From contig NC_073628.1 of NCBI RefSeq assembly GCF_029407905.1, forward strand, positions 86,114,501 through 86,178,500: DNA of 64,000 nucleotides. The letters are read 5' to 3'. Of this stretch, positions 20,757 to 30,165 are shown piece after piece. The notes under the pieces are model-generated. The model did not search any database. It worked only from the letters and a program-made list of their open reading frames with translations, and had not been told where the DNA came from. How positions within the stretch are numbered: position 1 is the first letter of the stretch; every line of letters starts with the position of its first letter. Source of the stretch: Bubalus kerabau (Eukaryota > Chordata > Mammalia > Artiodactyla > Bovidae). Position numbers and translations under genes: made by a program.

Positions 20757-20990
20757 ATTCAGCTTTATTGAGGTGTAATTCACATGCCATGTCACTTATT
20801 TAAAGTTTACAGTCACTTTTAGTATATTCACAGAGTCGTACATCTAATACTATCATCAATTTTAGAACATTTTCACTATTTCCCTCTAGGGAAACTCCAC
20901 GTTCCTTAGTGGTTATCTATCCCCTAATCTTCTCACTCACTCCACCCACCCCCGCTGCCCTAGGCCACCACTGTCCCTCCATATTTGAAA
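20757..20990 (-). mobile_element. Ancient L1 3' fragment (antisense)
   Basis: CAGCTTTATTGAGGTGTAAT, TTCACATGCCATG, AAGTTTACAGTCAC, TTTAGAACATTTTCACTATT. This order is shared with the better preserved L1 at 33893 and is typical of old mammalian L1 3' regions read antisense. Confidence 0.7.
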
Positions 20991-21079
20991 ATAAACGATT
21001 AGAAAGGTCGACTTGTTGCTCTGTGGATTTCAAGATGGCAGTTGGTCAGAAGACAGTGCTTGAGAAGGAGGAAAAGGCA

Positions 21080-21380
21080 GAGGTTGAGACTGCTGCTGCT
21101 GCTGCTAAGTCGCTTCAGTCGTATCCGACTCTGTGCGACCCCAGAGATGGCACCCCACCAGGCTCCCCCGTCCCTGGGATTCTCCAGGCAAGAACACTGG
21201 AGTGGGTTGCCATTTCCTTCTCCAATGCATGAAAGTGAAAAGTGAAAGTGAAGTTGCTCAGTCGTGTCCGACTCTTCGCGACCCCATGGACTGCAGCCTA
21301 CCAGGCTCCTCTGTCCATGGGATTTTCCAGGCAAGAGTACTGGAGTTGGGTGCCATTGCCTTCTCCGGAGGTTGAGACTG
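21080..21380 (-). mobile_element. BovA2 dimeric SINE (antisense) with 13-bp target-site duplications
   Basis: GAGGTTGAGACTG at 21080-21092 and 21368-21380. Body 21093-21367: (CTG)n, GCTTCAGTCGTATCCGACTC, first unit, GTGAAAAGTGAAAGTGAAG linker, second unit ending GCCATTGCCTTCTCCG. Confidence 0.95.
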
Positions 21381-21937
21381 AGTAGAACTCAAGTCCTAGA
21401 AAGCTGGGTGTGGGAATAAGGACCTTGGAGAGCCCTGAGAGGGGCTAGTGTTGCAGCTGAGCAGTCAGACCTTTTGTACTGATCAGCTTCACCTCTGTGT
21501 TCAGGATTCAGAGGACACCCTGCCACAGATGCTGACTCAGTGCCTGGAGACTCTGGGTTCCATAAGGGGAATGGGGGTGGGGGGACATGTGTGTCTCTTT
21601 CACAGCTCTGTCTCTTGCACTTGGCATACTGTTTAGCACAGTAAGTATTATATATTTGTAGAAGAATTCAGTACCATTTGTTTATATAATGCCTTACAAT
21701 TGCAGAGCACCTTTTGTATCCTCCTCCCTTATCTGAGATAGGCAGGTGTGCAAAGGTGGATTCACCATGGCACTAATGAGACCGAAACTGTAGGATTCTC
21801 CGCTTGCATGAACCCCTTCTAACACCCTGTTCTCAATCCTGTATTTGCATTCTTTTCCTTAAAGAAGGCCTACAAAATTATATTTTGTAGAGTCAGGCAT
21901 CAGAAAACCTGAACCTAGGTCCTCCTCTCTAGATAAG
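21381..21937. other. Intronic sequence with old L2/MIR-like segment
   Basis: The stretch 21670-21760 (TTACAATTGCAGAGCACCTT, TCTGAGATAGGCAGG) resembles the antisense L2/MIR region rich in TTTACA and AGGTAGG. The rest is unassigned. Confidence 0.4.
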
Positions 21938-22098
21938 AGCAGATGTTTGTTATTGTTGTTCAGTCACTAAGTCTGTCCAACTCTTGGCAATCCCATAAAC
22001 CGCAGCACACGAGGCTTCCCTGTCCTCCACTATCTCCCGGAGTTTGGTCAAATTCATGTCTATTGAGTCAGTGATGCCATCCAACCATCTTAGCAGAT
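21938..22098 (-). mobile_element. BovB 3' fragment (antisense), older subclass, with 7-bp flanking repeats
   Basis: AGCAGAT at 21938-21944 and 22092-22098 is a possible target-site duplication. Body: GTTGTTCAGTCACTAAGTC, GCAGCACACGAGGCTTCCC, TCCACTATCTCCCGGAGTTT, GTGATGCCATCCAACCATCT. It shows the CTTCCC...CCACTATCTCCC variant shared with 47743 and 59116. Confidence 0.85.
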
Positions 22099-22350
22099 AT
22101 GATTAGCCCCAACTTAGAGCTATTTCATGCATTCAGAAGGAAATGGCAACCCACTCCAGTATTCTTGCCTGGAGAATCCCAGGGACGGGGGAGCCTGGTG
22201 GGCTGCCGTCTATGGGGTTGCACAGAGTTGGACATGACTGAAGCAACTTAGCAGCAGAGCTATTAAAGCTGTGGCTGAGAGAGTTGGGTGCCTCACCCAA
22301 GGTCACACATCTAGTAAGAGGCAGAACGTGTCATAACTGTATGATTTTTC
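22099..22350 (-). mobile_element. MIR fragment (antisense), split by a BovA SINE
   Basis: GATTAGCCCCAACTTAGAGC before the SINE and AAAGCTGTGGCTGAGAGAGT, CACCCAAGGTCACACATCTA, GTAAGAGGCAGAACG after it together follow an antisense MIR. Confidence 0.7.
22116..22264 (+). mobile_element. BovA SINE monomer (sense) with 9-bp target-site duplications
   Basis: AGAGCTATT at 22116-22124 and 22256-22264. Body 22125-22255: GAAGGAAATGGCAACCCACT, CTTGCCTGGAGAATCCCAGG, GGGCTGCCGTCTATGGGG, CAACTTAGCAGC. Inserted in the MIR. Confidence 0.93.
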
Positions 22351-23288
22351 CCGCTACTTGTCCGCCCCCGCCCCACCCCCGAGAGGAGTGGCTTCTGATT
22401 GGTTCCTGTTCCCAGGGCAGCAGCCATTGGGTTTGTCAGCAAGGGATGGTCCAGGGCAGCTGGTGAGGACTCTAGGTGGCTGGTTTCTGTTGCCCCCCAA
22501 GCTCACGGGCTGTCTCTCTATCCAACAGGAACCAAACAAGGAAAGCCACACACCCTCCCCCACCTCCGCCTACAAATTTAGGTTTCAATTATGAAATACC
22601 TTTGAAAGTATTTTTTTTAAACAGAAATACTGAATTCTCCTTTCCACTTCTGTTTCTGAATAAGACTTTTAATCTTCTGTTGTTTCATGGTCTTCAAATA
22701 AAATGTAAGGTCTAAGGGGAATGAAAAAAACAGTCAGAGATCATATTTTCAACTGCCAACTAATTTGGTGGTTCTCCCAGGTGGGAAAATCCATGTCCGC
22801 TCTGGAGAGGCGAATCCTGCGTTCCATTGTTGTGCCGCCGTCATTTTCTTCTGTGAAAATTAACTTGCCCTCCATGCTTTTCAGCTTCTCAGTGAAGTGT
22901 ATTTCATGCTTGCCTTTCCCCAGGCACAGATATATGTGTTTTGAGTAGAAATCTGAGCCATTGATGCCCAGAAGAGATGGTCTGAGTCTGTTGGAGGATT
23001 GAACTGAATGCCTCAGAGGCAGAGAAGAAATCTCCCAATGTCTCAGGTCAGTCTTTTATAGCCAGCCAGCCCCCAGGCTAACACGAGACCTGGCTCTAGG
23101 GGGTTTCATTCTTTCTAGAACTTCCTTATTCTCAAATTATTGATCCAGTGGCAATTTGGTTCCCTTAACTCACGGGTAATACCATGGTGTGATCGGAAAG
23201 GCCAAGGTTCCAGAGGCTTCCTTCTTTCCATGCTGCTTTTCTCGGTGTTTGCATCTTCACCCTCAACCCTTCACTGGCCCAGGATTCA
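22351..23288. other. Intronic unique sequence
   Basis: Includes a C-rich patch at 22362-22381 and several overlapping short open frames (22354-22715) without resemblance to known proteins. Confidence 0.45.
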
Positions 23289-23668
23289 CCTCGACTTGGT
23301 ATTTTTGTTTTTATAGTTTTATTTATTTATTTTTGACTGTGCTGGGTCTTTGTTGCTGCCTGTGGGCTTTCTCCAGTTGCGGTGAGTGGGGGCTATTCTG
23401 TAGTTGTGCTGCGCGGGCTTCTCGTTGCCATAGCTTCTCTTGTTGCGGAGTACGGGCTCTAGGGCACTCGGGCTTCAGTCGTTGCAGCACATGGGCTCAA
23501 TAGTTGCAACTCCCTAGCTCCAGAGCACAGGCTCAGTAGTTGTGGTGCATGGGCTCAGTTGCTTTGCGGCATGTGGGATCTCCCAAGATTAGGAATCTAA
23601 CCTGTGTCTCCTATGTTGGTAGGTAGATTCTGTACCACTGAGCCACTAGGGAAGCCCCTCGACTTGGT
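23289..23668 (-). mobile_element. CHR-2-type SINE (antisense) with 12-bp target-site duplications
   Basis: CCTCGACTTGGT at 23289-23300 and 23657-23668. Body: TTTATTTATTTATTTTTGAC tail, GCTGGGTCTTTGTTGCTGCC, GGGCTTCTCGTTGCCATAGC, TTCTCTTGTTGCGGAGTACG, CATGTGGGATCTCCC, head GAGCCACTAGGGAAGCC. Well preserved. Confidence 0.95.
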
Positions 23669-23952
23669 GTTGACTCATGCTCGTAATGGCATTAGAATGC
23701 TTTTTTCCCTGCTGTCAAACAGCCATGACCTAAACCCTCTGTGCAGCTACACAGGCTTTTGTCCTGAAACTTTCCCATCATCCAGGAACCAAAACAGGTG
23801 GGTGCCCTACACCCCTTCTGGGACCTGCTCCATTGCTACAACTGGCATAGCTTCTGATTGATGAGGAACTCTGCCATACTGCAGAAAATCACCCCAGCTC
23901 CTGACAAAGTCTGATCACTTGGGATGGGGGCTGAATTGTGTAATAGGCTCCT
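23669..23952. other. Intronic sequence, nothing recognised
   Basis: Short unique stretch between CHR-2 and the paired SINE insertions. Confidence 0.4.
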
Positions 23953-23965
23953 GTTTGATACCCTG

Positions 23966-24177
23966 TGCATGTGTACTAAGTCACTTCAGTGGTGTCTGAC
24001 TGTGCGACCCCATGGACTATAGCCCAGCAGGCTCCTCTGTCCATGGGATTTTTCCAGGCAAGAAAACTGGAGTGGGTTGCCATGGCCTCCTCCAGGGGAT
24101 CTTCCTGATCCAGGGGTCGAACCTGTGGCTCCTGCATTGCAGGCGGATTCTTTATTGATGAGCCACCAGGGAAGCCT
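23966..24177 (-). mobile_element. Bov-tA SINE (antisense), first of two insertions at one site
   Basis: Left flank GTTTGATACCCTG (23953-23965), right flank ATTCGATACCCTG (24178-24190). Body: CACTTCAGTGGTGTCTGACT, CTCCAGGGGATCTTCCTGAT, GGGTCGAACCTGTGGCTCC, head GAGCCACCAGGGAAGCC. Confidence 0.93.
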
Positions 24178-24190
24178 ATTCGATACCCTG

Positions 24191-24545
24191 CTGCTGCTGC
24201 TGCTAAGTCACTTCAGTCGTGTCCAACTCTGTGCGATCCCATACACGGCAGCCCACCAGGCTCCCCTGTCCCTGGGATTCTCCAGGCAAGAATACTGGTG
24301 GGTGGCCATTTCCTTCTCCAATGCATGAAAGTGAAAAGTGAAAGTGAAGTTGCTCAGTCGTATCCAACTCTTAGCGACCTCATGGACGGCAGCCTACCAG
24401 GCTCCTCCATCCATGGGACTTTCCAGGCCAGAGTACTAAAGTGGTTGCCATGGCCTTCTCCAGGAGATCTTTCTGATCCAGGAATTGAACCTGTGGCTCC
24501 TGCATTGCAGGCAGATTCTTTACTGATGAGCCACCAGGGAAGCCC
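24191..24545 (-). mobile_element. Composite SINE (antisense): BovA2-type dimer extended by a Bov-tA head
   Basis: Starts (CTG)n, CACTTCAGTCGTGTCCAACT, first BovA unit, GTGAAAAGTGAAAGTGAAG linker, second unit, and then continues into TTCTCCAGGAGATCTTTCTG, GGAATTGAACCTGTGGCTCC and the tRNA-like head GAGCCACCAGGGAAGCCC. Its right flank GTTTGACACCCTA (24546-24558) is a third copy of the same target. Confidence 0.9.
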
Positions 24546-24558
24546 GTTTGACACCCTA

Positions 24559-25359
24559 GTTCCTTGGCAAATCGGAAGCAGAGTTGTTCCTTTAAAGGTG
24601 GATTCTCAGGGCTTGTCTCAAGGCACACCTTTCTTTTAACTCTGCTCTGCCAGGGTTTCAGCGACACTGGTGACAGTAAAATCACAAAATAAGGCACTGG
24701 AGCCACCTCCGTGTTTGAGTCAGGACATCCTTGTGAGCACCGTCGCAGTCTCCCCGGCTGTGCACGAGTGAGTGCCTGCTAAGCCCCACTTCCTTATAAG
24801 AGTATGTGTGCAAACTGAAGAATGTGTGCAGCCGGCGAGGCCCGCCTTTGTCCGTCAGCAGCTGAGAACGTTTAGGACAGTCCACCGGCTGGAAACGTGC
24901 ACCGCAGCGAGGTGCTCAGCTACAGATGGAACTTGTAGAACCCACATTAGTGCCTCAGGTGGCCTTTGGATGAGCTTGGAATTAGCCTTCTTAAACACAG
25001 ACTCCTCTCTCATGATGTCCTTCAAGAAAAGATCACTCCTCGGCACCGACCCCTGAACACTGCAGGGTGTGTGTGGCCGGTCTGAGGCCGGGGGCTGCTG
25101 GGGGAAAGCCCCATGGCGGAGAGAAGGTAGCAGCAGCAACTCACATCCAGTCTTGTTGGAAACCAGCCTCACTCCTCAGCTCAGCGTAAGCCAGGCCATC
25201 CTAGGCTGAGTCATTGCTCTGGCTTTATCCTGTCTCACCTCTTAGGTCTGCAGTGTCTGTTTATGTATAAATCAAAGGGTGTCATCCTTGTCCCCTGGCC
25301 ATGGCAGTATTTAACCAAATTGGCCAGAAATGGTTTTTGCCAAAAAATATTTTCTCAGT
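24559..25359. other. Intronic unique sequence
   Basis: No transposons recognised. Moderate CpG content at 24820-25110. Open frames at 24772-25056 (+) and 24855-25172 (-) overlap and look random. Confidence 0.45.
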
Positions 25360-25581
25360 GGGCTTCCCTAGTGTCTCAGGGGTAATGAATCCACCTATCC
25401 ACCTGCCAATGTAGGAGACGTGGGTTCGATCCCTGGGTTGGGAAGATCCCCTGGAGAAGGAAGTGGCAACCCACTCCAGTATTCTTGCCTGTGAAATCTC
25501 ATGGACAGTGAAGCCTGGAGGGCTAAAGACCATGAGGTCACAAAAGAGTCACAGATGACGTGGCGACTAAACAACAACAAC
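25360..25581 (+). mobile_element. Bov-tA SINE (sense)
   Basis: Head GGCTTCCCTAGTGTCTCAGG, B box GGGTTCGATCCCTGG, GGGAAGATCCCCTGGAGAAG, CACTCCAGTATTCTTGCCTG, tail (ACA)n. A small duplication of CCACCTATCCACCTGCC lies in the head. No clear target-site duplication. Confidence 0.92.
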
Positions 25582-26082
25582 ATTTAAAGGAGCAGGGACT
25601 TCTGGTCTGGCAGGAAGGAGCCTGGCCTCCTGGGCTCAGGTGTTGGGCTACAGAGGCACCTCTGAGATGACACGTGGAGGACCAAACAAGTGAAAACATG
25701 TAGCTGTCTCTGCTTAACCAGAAGTCACCTGCAGCTACAGTCCTGAAGAGAGAGGAATGGAAAGGATGAGAAACTGAGGTCTGTCACTGTCGCCAAAGTT
25801 AATGCAGGAATTAGCTTCATTGAGCCTGGTGCCGGGCATGTCTGTGCAGCAGACTTGGTCTGTGGCATCACCACCCTCTTCCTCGATGCCATTCCTCTTG
25901 TATCCCTTCCCTGCCTCCCCTCACTGGTGACTCCTCTAGCCCCTAAGGGCTCAAGGCCCCACTCTTGTCTCCCTGTAGTCCTTTCTAAAACCACTCTCAG
26001 ATCCTTCTGTTCCACAGGGTGTCTCCTGACTGTCAAGTTATAAGCTGGCTTTCCCAAGGACACCTGTATTTTAACACAAATC
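25582..26082. other. Intronic sequence, nothing recognised
   Basis: Unique sequence. The 162-codon minus frame ending here starts inside the following SINE and is not a gene. Confidence 0.45.
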
Positions 26083-26425
26083 AAAGCATTAAGGTAGGGA
26101 CTTCCCTGGTGGTATAGTCGATAAGAACCCCCCTGCCAGTGCAGGGAACACAGGTTCAATCCCTGGTTCTGGAAAATTCCATATGCTGCAGAGCAGCTAA
26201 GCTGCTGGGCCATAGCTGCTGATCCTGCACTCTAGAGCCCGCAAGCTGCAACTACTGAGCCCATGCACCTAGAGCCTGTGCTCCACAACAAGAGAAGTCA
26301 CCGCAATGAGAAGCCTTGGCACCACAACGAAGAGTAGCTCCCGCTGACCACAACTAGAGAAAAGCCCCTGTGTAGCAACAAAGACCCAGCACAATCAAAA
26401 ATAAATATTAATAAATAAAAAGCAT
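26083..26425 (+). mobile_element. CHR-2-type SINE (sense)
   Basis: Head GGGACTTCCCTGGTGGTATA, B box AGGTTCAATCCCTGG, then GCAACTACTGAGCCCATGCA, AGAGAAGTCACCGCAATGAG, AACGAAGAGTAGCTCCCGCT, AAAGACCCAGCACAATC and an AAATAAA-rich tail. AAAGCAT at 26083-26089 and 26419-26425 is a possible target-site duplication. Confidence 0.93.
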
Positions 26426-26534
26426 CAGTCTAAGTTGTTGAAGCTCTAAGGATCACAGTCTGGTCACCAGGCACCAACCAGCGTGGCGATCCCTGGACTG
26501 TCTTGGATCTTTCAATCTCTGCACATTAATCTCC

Positions 26535-27405
26535 TTCAGTTCAGTCGCTCAGTCGTGTCCGACTCTTTGCAACCCCATGAATCGCAGCACGCCAGGCCTC
26601 CCTGTCCATCACAAACTCCCAGAGTTCACTCAGACTCAAGTCTATCGAGTCAGTGATGCCATCCAGCCATCTCATCCTCTGGCGTCCCCTTCTCCTCCTG
26701 CCCTCAATCCTTCCCAGCATCAGAGTCTTTTCCAATGAGTCAGCTCTTCGCATGAGGTGGCCAAAGTACTGGAGTTTCAGCTTCAGCATCATTCCCTCCA
26801 AAAAAATCCCAGGGCTGATGTCCTTCAGAATGGACTGGTTGGATCTCTTTGCAGTCCAAGGGACTCTCAAGAGTCTTCTCCAACAGCACAGTTCAAAAGC
26901 ATCAATTCTTCGGAGCTCAGCTTTCTTCACAGTCCAACTCATATCCATACATGACCACAGGAAAAACCATAGCCTTGACTAGACGGACCTTTGTTGGCAA
27001 AGTAATGTCTCTGCTTTTCAATATGCTATCTAGGTTGGTCATCACTTTCCTTCCAAGGAGTAAGCGTCTTTTAATTTCATGGCTGCAATAACTATCTGCA
27101 GTGATTTTGGAGCCCCCAAAAATAAAGTCTGACACTGTTTCCACTGTTTCCCCATCTATTTCCCGTGAAGTGATGGGACCGGGTGCCATGATCTTCGTTT
27201 TCTGAATGTTGAGCTTTAAGCCAACTTTTTCACTCTCCACTTTCACTTTCATCAAGAGGCTTTTTAGTTCCTCTTCACTTTCTGCCATAAGGGTGGTGTC
27301 ATCTGTATATCTGAGGTTATTGATATTTCTCCCGGCAATCTTGATTCCAGCTTGTGTTTCTTCCAGTCCAGCATTTCTCATGATGTACTCTGCATATAAG
27401 TTAAA
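26535..27405 (-). mobile_element. BovB 3' part (antisense), carrying RT remnants
   Basis: About 870 bp. Starts TTCAGTTCAGTCGCTCAGTC at the 3' end. The reverse strand encodes, in order, the region just after the RT catalytic motif (here YTDD in place of YADD, so the first Asp context is altered) and the conserved C-terminal blocks [17 protein letters not shown] and [15 protein letters not shown], in at least two frames. CTCCTT borders both ends weakly. 5'-truncated and inactive. Confidence 0.94.
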
Positions 27406-27837
27406 CTCCTTACTTGTGCTTGAAACTCACCTCGATCAGAGCAGACTGGGTATGATTGCAAGTCTCAGCTGCCCTTATGATTCTTGTGCATGAGCAGTAT
27501 AAACGCTAACAAAATGTGGGCAGAGAGCAAACAGAAGGAGGGAGAAGCAGCCTTCTGATCATGTCCAAAGAGAATAAGACCCCTTAGCTCTGGGCGATGT
27601 CGGGTTGTTCAGGTAGACTCACTTCAGGGCACTGACATCTGTCCTGATTGTGCTGCACACTCCAGAGACAGCTTTGAATGGCTCCTGCCTCTCTGGATTG
27701 TCCCTGAGACCCTCTCAAAGCTGGGGTGTTGGCATACCAAGCTTGTGCAGAATTGAGGCCATGCCGTGTGGTGTTGACACTGAGATAATCCCTAGTGTAA
27801 AGGCAGTTTGCACAGCAAGGGAATTTCTTGCTAGTCA
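27406..27837. other. Intronic sequence, nothing recognised
   Basis: Unique sequence between BovB and an old MIR/L2 segment. Confidence 0.4.
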
Positions 27838-28275
27838 TCTTCTCTGTGCCAGGCACTGGCTAAAACGCTTCAGACAAGTCACCTCATTTGATTCTTACTG
27901 TATCATTGCCTGGTGGCGCTAGTGGTAAAGAACCCGCTTGCCAATGCAGGAGACATAAGAGACTTGGATTCAATCCCTGGGTCAGGAAAATTGCCTGGAG
28001 AAGGATATGGCAACCCACTCCAGTATTCTTGCCTGGAGAATCCCATGGACAGAGGAGCCTGACGGGCTACAGTCCATGGGGTCATGAAGAGTGGGACACG
28101 ACTGAAGCGACTTAGCACGCACGTGTGTGTCATTGCCAACAGGACATCCTTTCAGTCATCCTTGTGTTATTATTCCCATTTTCCTAATGAGAAAACCAAA
28201 ATGCAGAGAAGTGGAGAAACTTGCCCAGTGAGATAAGATTTGAATTACGGACCGTCCAACTTCAAGTCCATACCT
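27838..28275 (-). mobile_element. MIR/L2-type fragment (antisense), split by a Bov-tA SINE
   Basis: CTGTGCCAGGCACTGGCTAA and CCTCATTTGATTCTTACTG before the SINE; TATTATTCCCATTTTCCTAA, GAGAAACTTGCCCAGTGAGA and GATTTGAATTACGGACC after it. The joined order fits an old antisense MIR-type repeat. Confidence 0.7.
27903..28137 (+). mobile_element. Bov-tA SINE (sense) with 8-bp target-site duplications
   Basis: TCATTGCC at 27903-27910 and 28130-28137. Body 27911-28129: TGGTGGCGCTAGTGGTAAAG, GGATTCAATCCCTGGGTCAG, GCAACCCACTCCAGTATTCT, GGACACGACTGAAGCGACTT. Confidence 0.93.
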
Positions 28276-28339
28276 TTTCTACCATATCGTTCTTTTTACA
28301 AAAGATGACAGATTTTTTGAAATAAAATGAATAGTTGCC

Positions 28340-28389
28340 CTTGTTGATCTCTAAGCCCACCTTGTTGATCTCTAAGCCCACCTTGTTGA
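28340..28389. repeat. 21-bp tandem duplication (2.4 copies)
   Basis: Unit CTTGTTGATCTCTAAGCCCA+C repeated at 28340-28360 and 28361-28381, then a partial third copy. A GAATAG motif flanks both sides. Confidence 0.9.
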
Positions 28390-29780
28390 ATAGCTGAAAA
28401 GGCTCCCATTCCCATAATTTGGAATTTTTCCCCAGAGACTCCCCGTAGGTGTTAATTCATTTGATGGATGGCCCTCTACACACCTGTGTACTCATGTGTG
28501 CCTGCTGCTAAATGCTGCTGTCATTTAGTAGGAAAAATATAATTCTGTGTCCTAAATGTCCTTGTCAGTAGCCAAGACAGAGCCTGACATTAGATCACCC
28601 TCTTTGGTTTTCCACTTGTGGGCTGAACCATCGTTACCCTGGACATTGCTGTGATCTTCTGAACAGGAAGACTGCTCCATCGGGGCCACTCAGGATGGTG
28701 AAATGAGGTTGGTGATCATAATTTGCTTCCTAAATTTGCAGCCTACTAGGCTGCCCATACAGTACTCTTCAGAGGATGTTAAAGAGCCTGTATCAAAGAA
28801 CAGGAGTGCATTCTATTAAAGTCGTATGTGAGTCCTGGCGGTTAAAAGACAGAAAGGTTAATGGGGGTAGGGTGGGGGGCCTGGGGTGCAAGGGCAGGGC
28901 TTGGCTGCAGCCCGCCAGCCTTCATGGTGGAGCGTGAGCAGTTCTGATAGGATTCTCACGGGGTCAGCACTGGAGTGCTCAGCTGCTCAGCTAGAGAGTT
29001 TTTCCTGCCCGACATGGTGGCAGAGGTCAGCCACTCCCAGAGGACTGTCAGCTTATCCATACACAGCTCGCAGAAGTGCAAGTACAGCCCTCCCAGGGTG
29101 AGGGAGAGGTCAGAGAAATCCATTTACATGCCTCAGAAATGTCGCCGAGGATGGCAGAGGCTCTGAAGAGCATTTCTTTATGAGGAAATGTGGTCATGTC
29201 AGGCAGGCGGGACTAGAGGCAGATTCCAGTCCAGAACCCAAGGGTTTGGACCCAATCCACTGCCCTCCCCTCTGTTCCAAAGAGTAAGTCACAGGTGTAG
29301 GTGAAGAAAGGGCTCTGAAATGGAAAAAAAAAAATGGGGGGGGGGGTCTGTGGTCAAATTAATTTGAGAAGCAGCAGATTAAATGAGGTACCACAGGACA
29401 GCCCAGAGCCTTACAGTTCACTTCATTCTGTTGTAACATAACGAGTGCATTGGTCTATATTCTCATGCTTCTGAACGTGCAGTAAGTGTTCGAATCAGTG
29501 TCAGCAGCAGGGTGAGGTGAGTGACATGTTTAAGGTGCAGGGTTTAAGAAGGCGCTCATTCTCAGGGTCCTACAGGTGAGACCCGGGAGCGAGCATGCCC
29601 AGAGCCTCCCTCGCCTCACCCTCCTCCACCCACCACCCAGCACCCAGTGGGGGTGTGGATGTGCTGAGGCTCCCCACCCGCACGAAATGCTGGGGCTCAG
29701 TCTTCCCAGAGGTCTGCTCATCTCATGACAACTTGAGTGAGTGCTTAAAATAGCCCACCAAGGTTAAATGTTAACTTAGA
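28390..29780. other. Intronic unique sequence
   Basis: No transposon recognised. A9-plus and G11 homopolymers occur at 29323-29346. Short frames at 28886-29166 look random. Confidence 0.45.
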
Positions 29781-30060
29781 CCCTTTCACTGACTCTATTT
29801 TTTAAATTATTTTATTTATTTATTTTTGATTGAGCTGGGTCTTTGTTGCTCCACACAGGCTTTCTCTAGCAGCGAGCAGGGGGCAACTCTCCGTGGTGGT
29901 GCACAGGCTGTAGAGCGTGGGATCAGTATTGTGAGGCGCAGGCTTAGTTGCCTCTCAGCATGTGGAGTCTTCCCAGACCAAGGATTGAATCCATGTCCCC
30001 TGCACTGACAGGCAGATTCCTATCCAGTGTATCACCAGGGAGGTCCCTTTCTTTGACTCT
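29781..30060 (-). mobile_element. CHR-2-type SINE (antisense), diverged, with imperfect target-site duplications
   Basis: CCCTTTCACTGACTCT (29781-29796) and CCCTTTCTTTGACTCT (30045-30060) match at 14 of 16 positions. Body: TTTATTTATTTATTTTTGA tail, GAGCTGGGTCTTTGTTGCTC, TGAATCCATGTCCCCTGCAC, head ATCACCAGGGAGGTCC. The central part is shorter than in the other CHR-2 copies. Confidence 0.9.
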
Positions 30061-30084
30061 TAAAATGCCTTTTAAAAGATTATT

Positions 30085-30165
30085 ATATGTCAATGTATGG
30101 CAAACCCACTACAGTATTGTAAAGTAATTAGCCTCCAATTAAAATAAATTAATTTTTTTAAACAG
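30085..30165 (+). mobile_element. Ruminant L1 3'-end stub (sense)
   Basis: ATGTATGGCAAACCCACTAC, AGTATTGTAAAGTAATTAGC, CTCCAATTAAAATAAATTAA and an A/T tail: the last bases of the L1 3' UTR, strongly 5'-truncated. Confidence 0.75.

Noticed and set aside
22354..22600. Overlapping short frames in three phases
   Set aside because: C/G-rich patch lacking stops by composition; no family resemblance.
25360..25581. Possible tRNA gene (good B box GGGTTCGATCCC)
   Set aside because: The tRNA-like head is part of a Bov-tA SINE with BovB-derived 3' part and tail; the same holds for the other Bov-tA and CHR copies.
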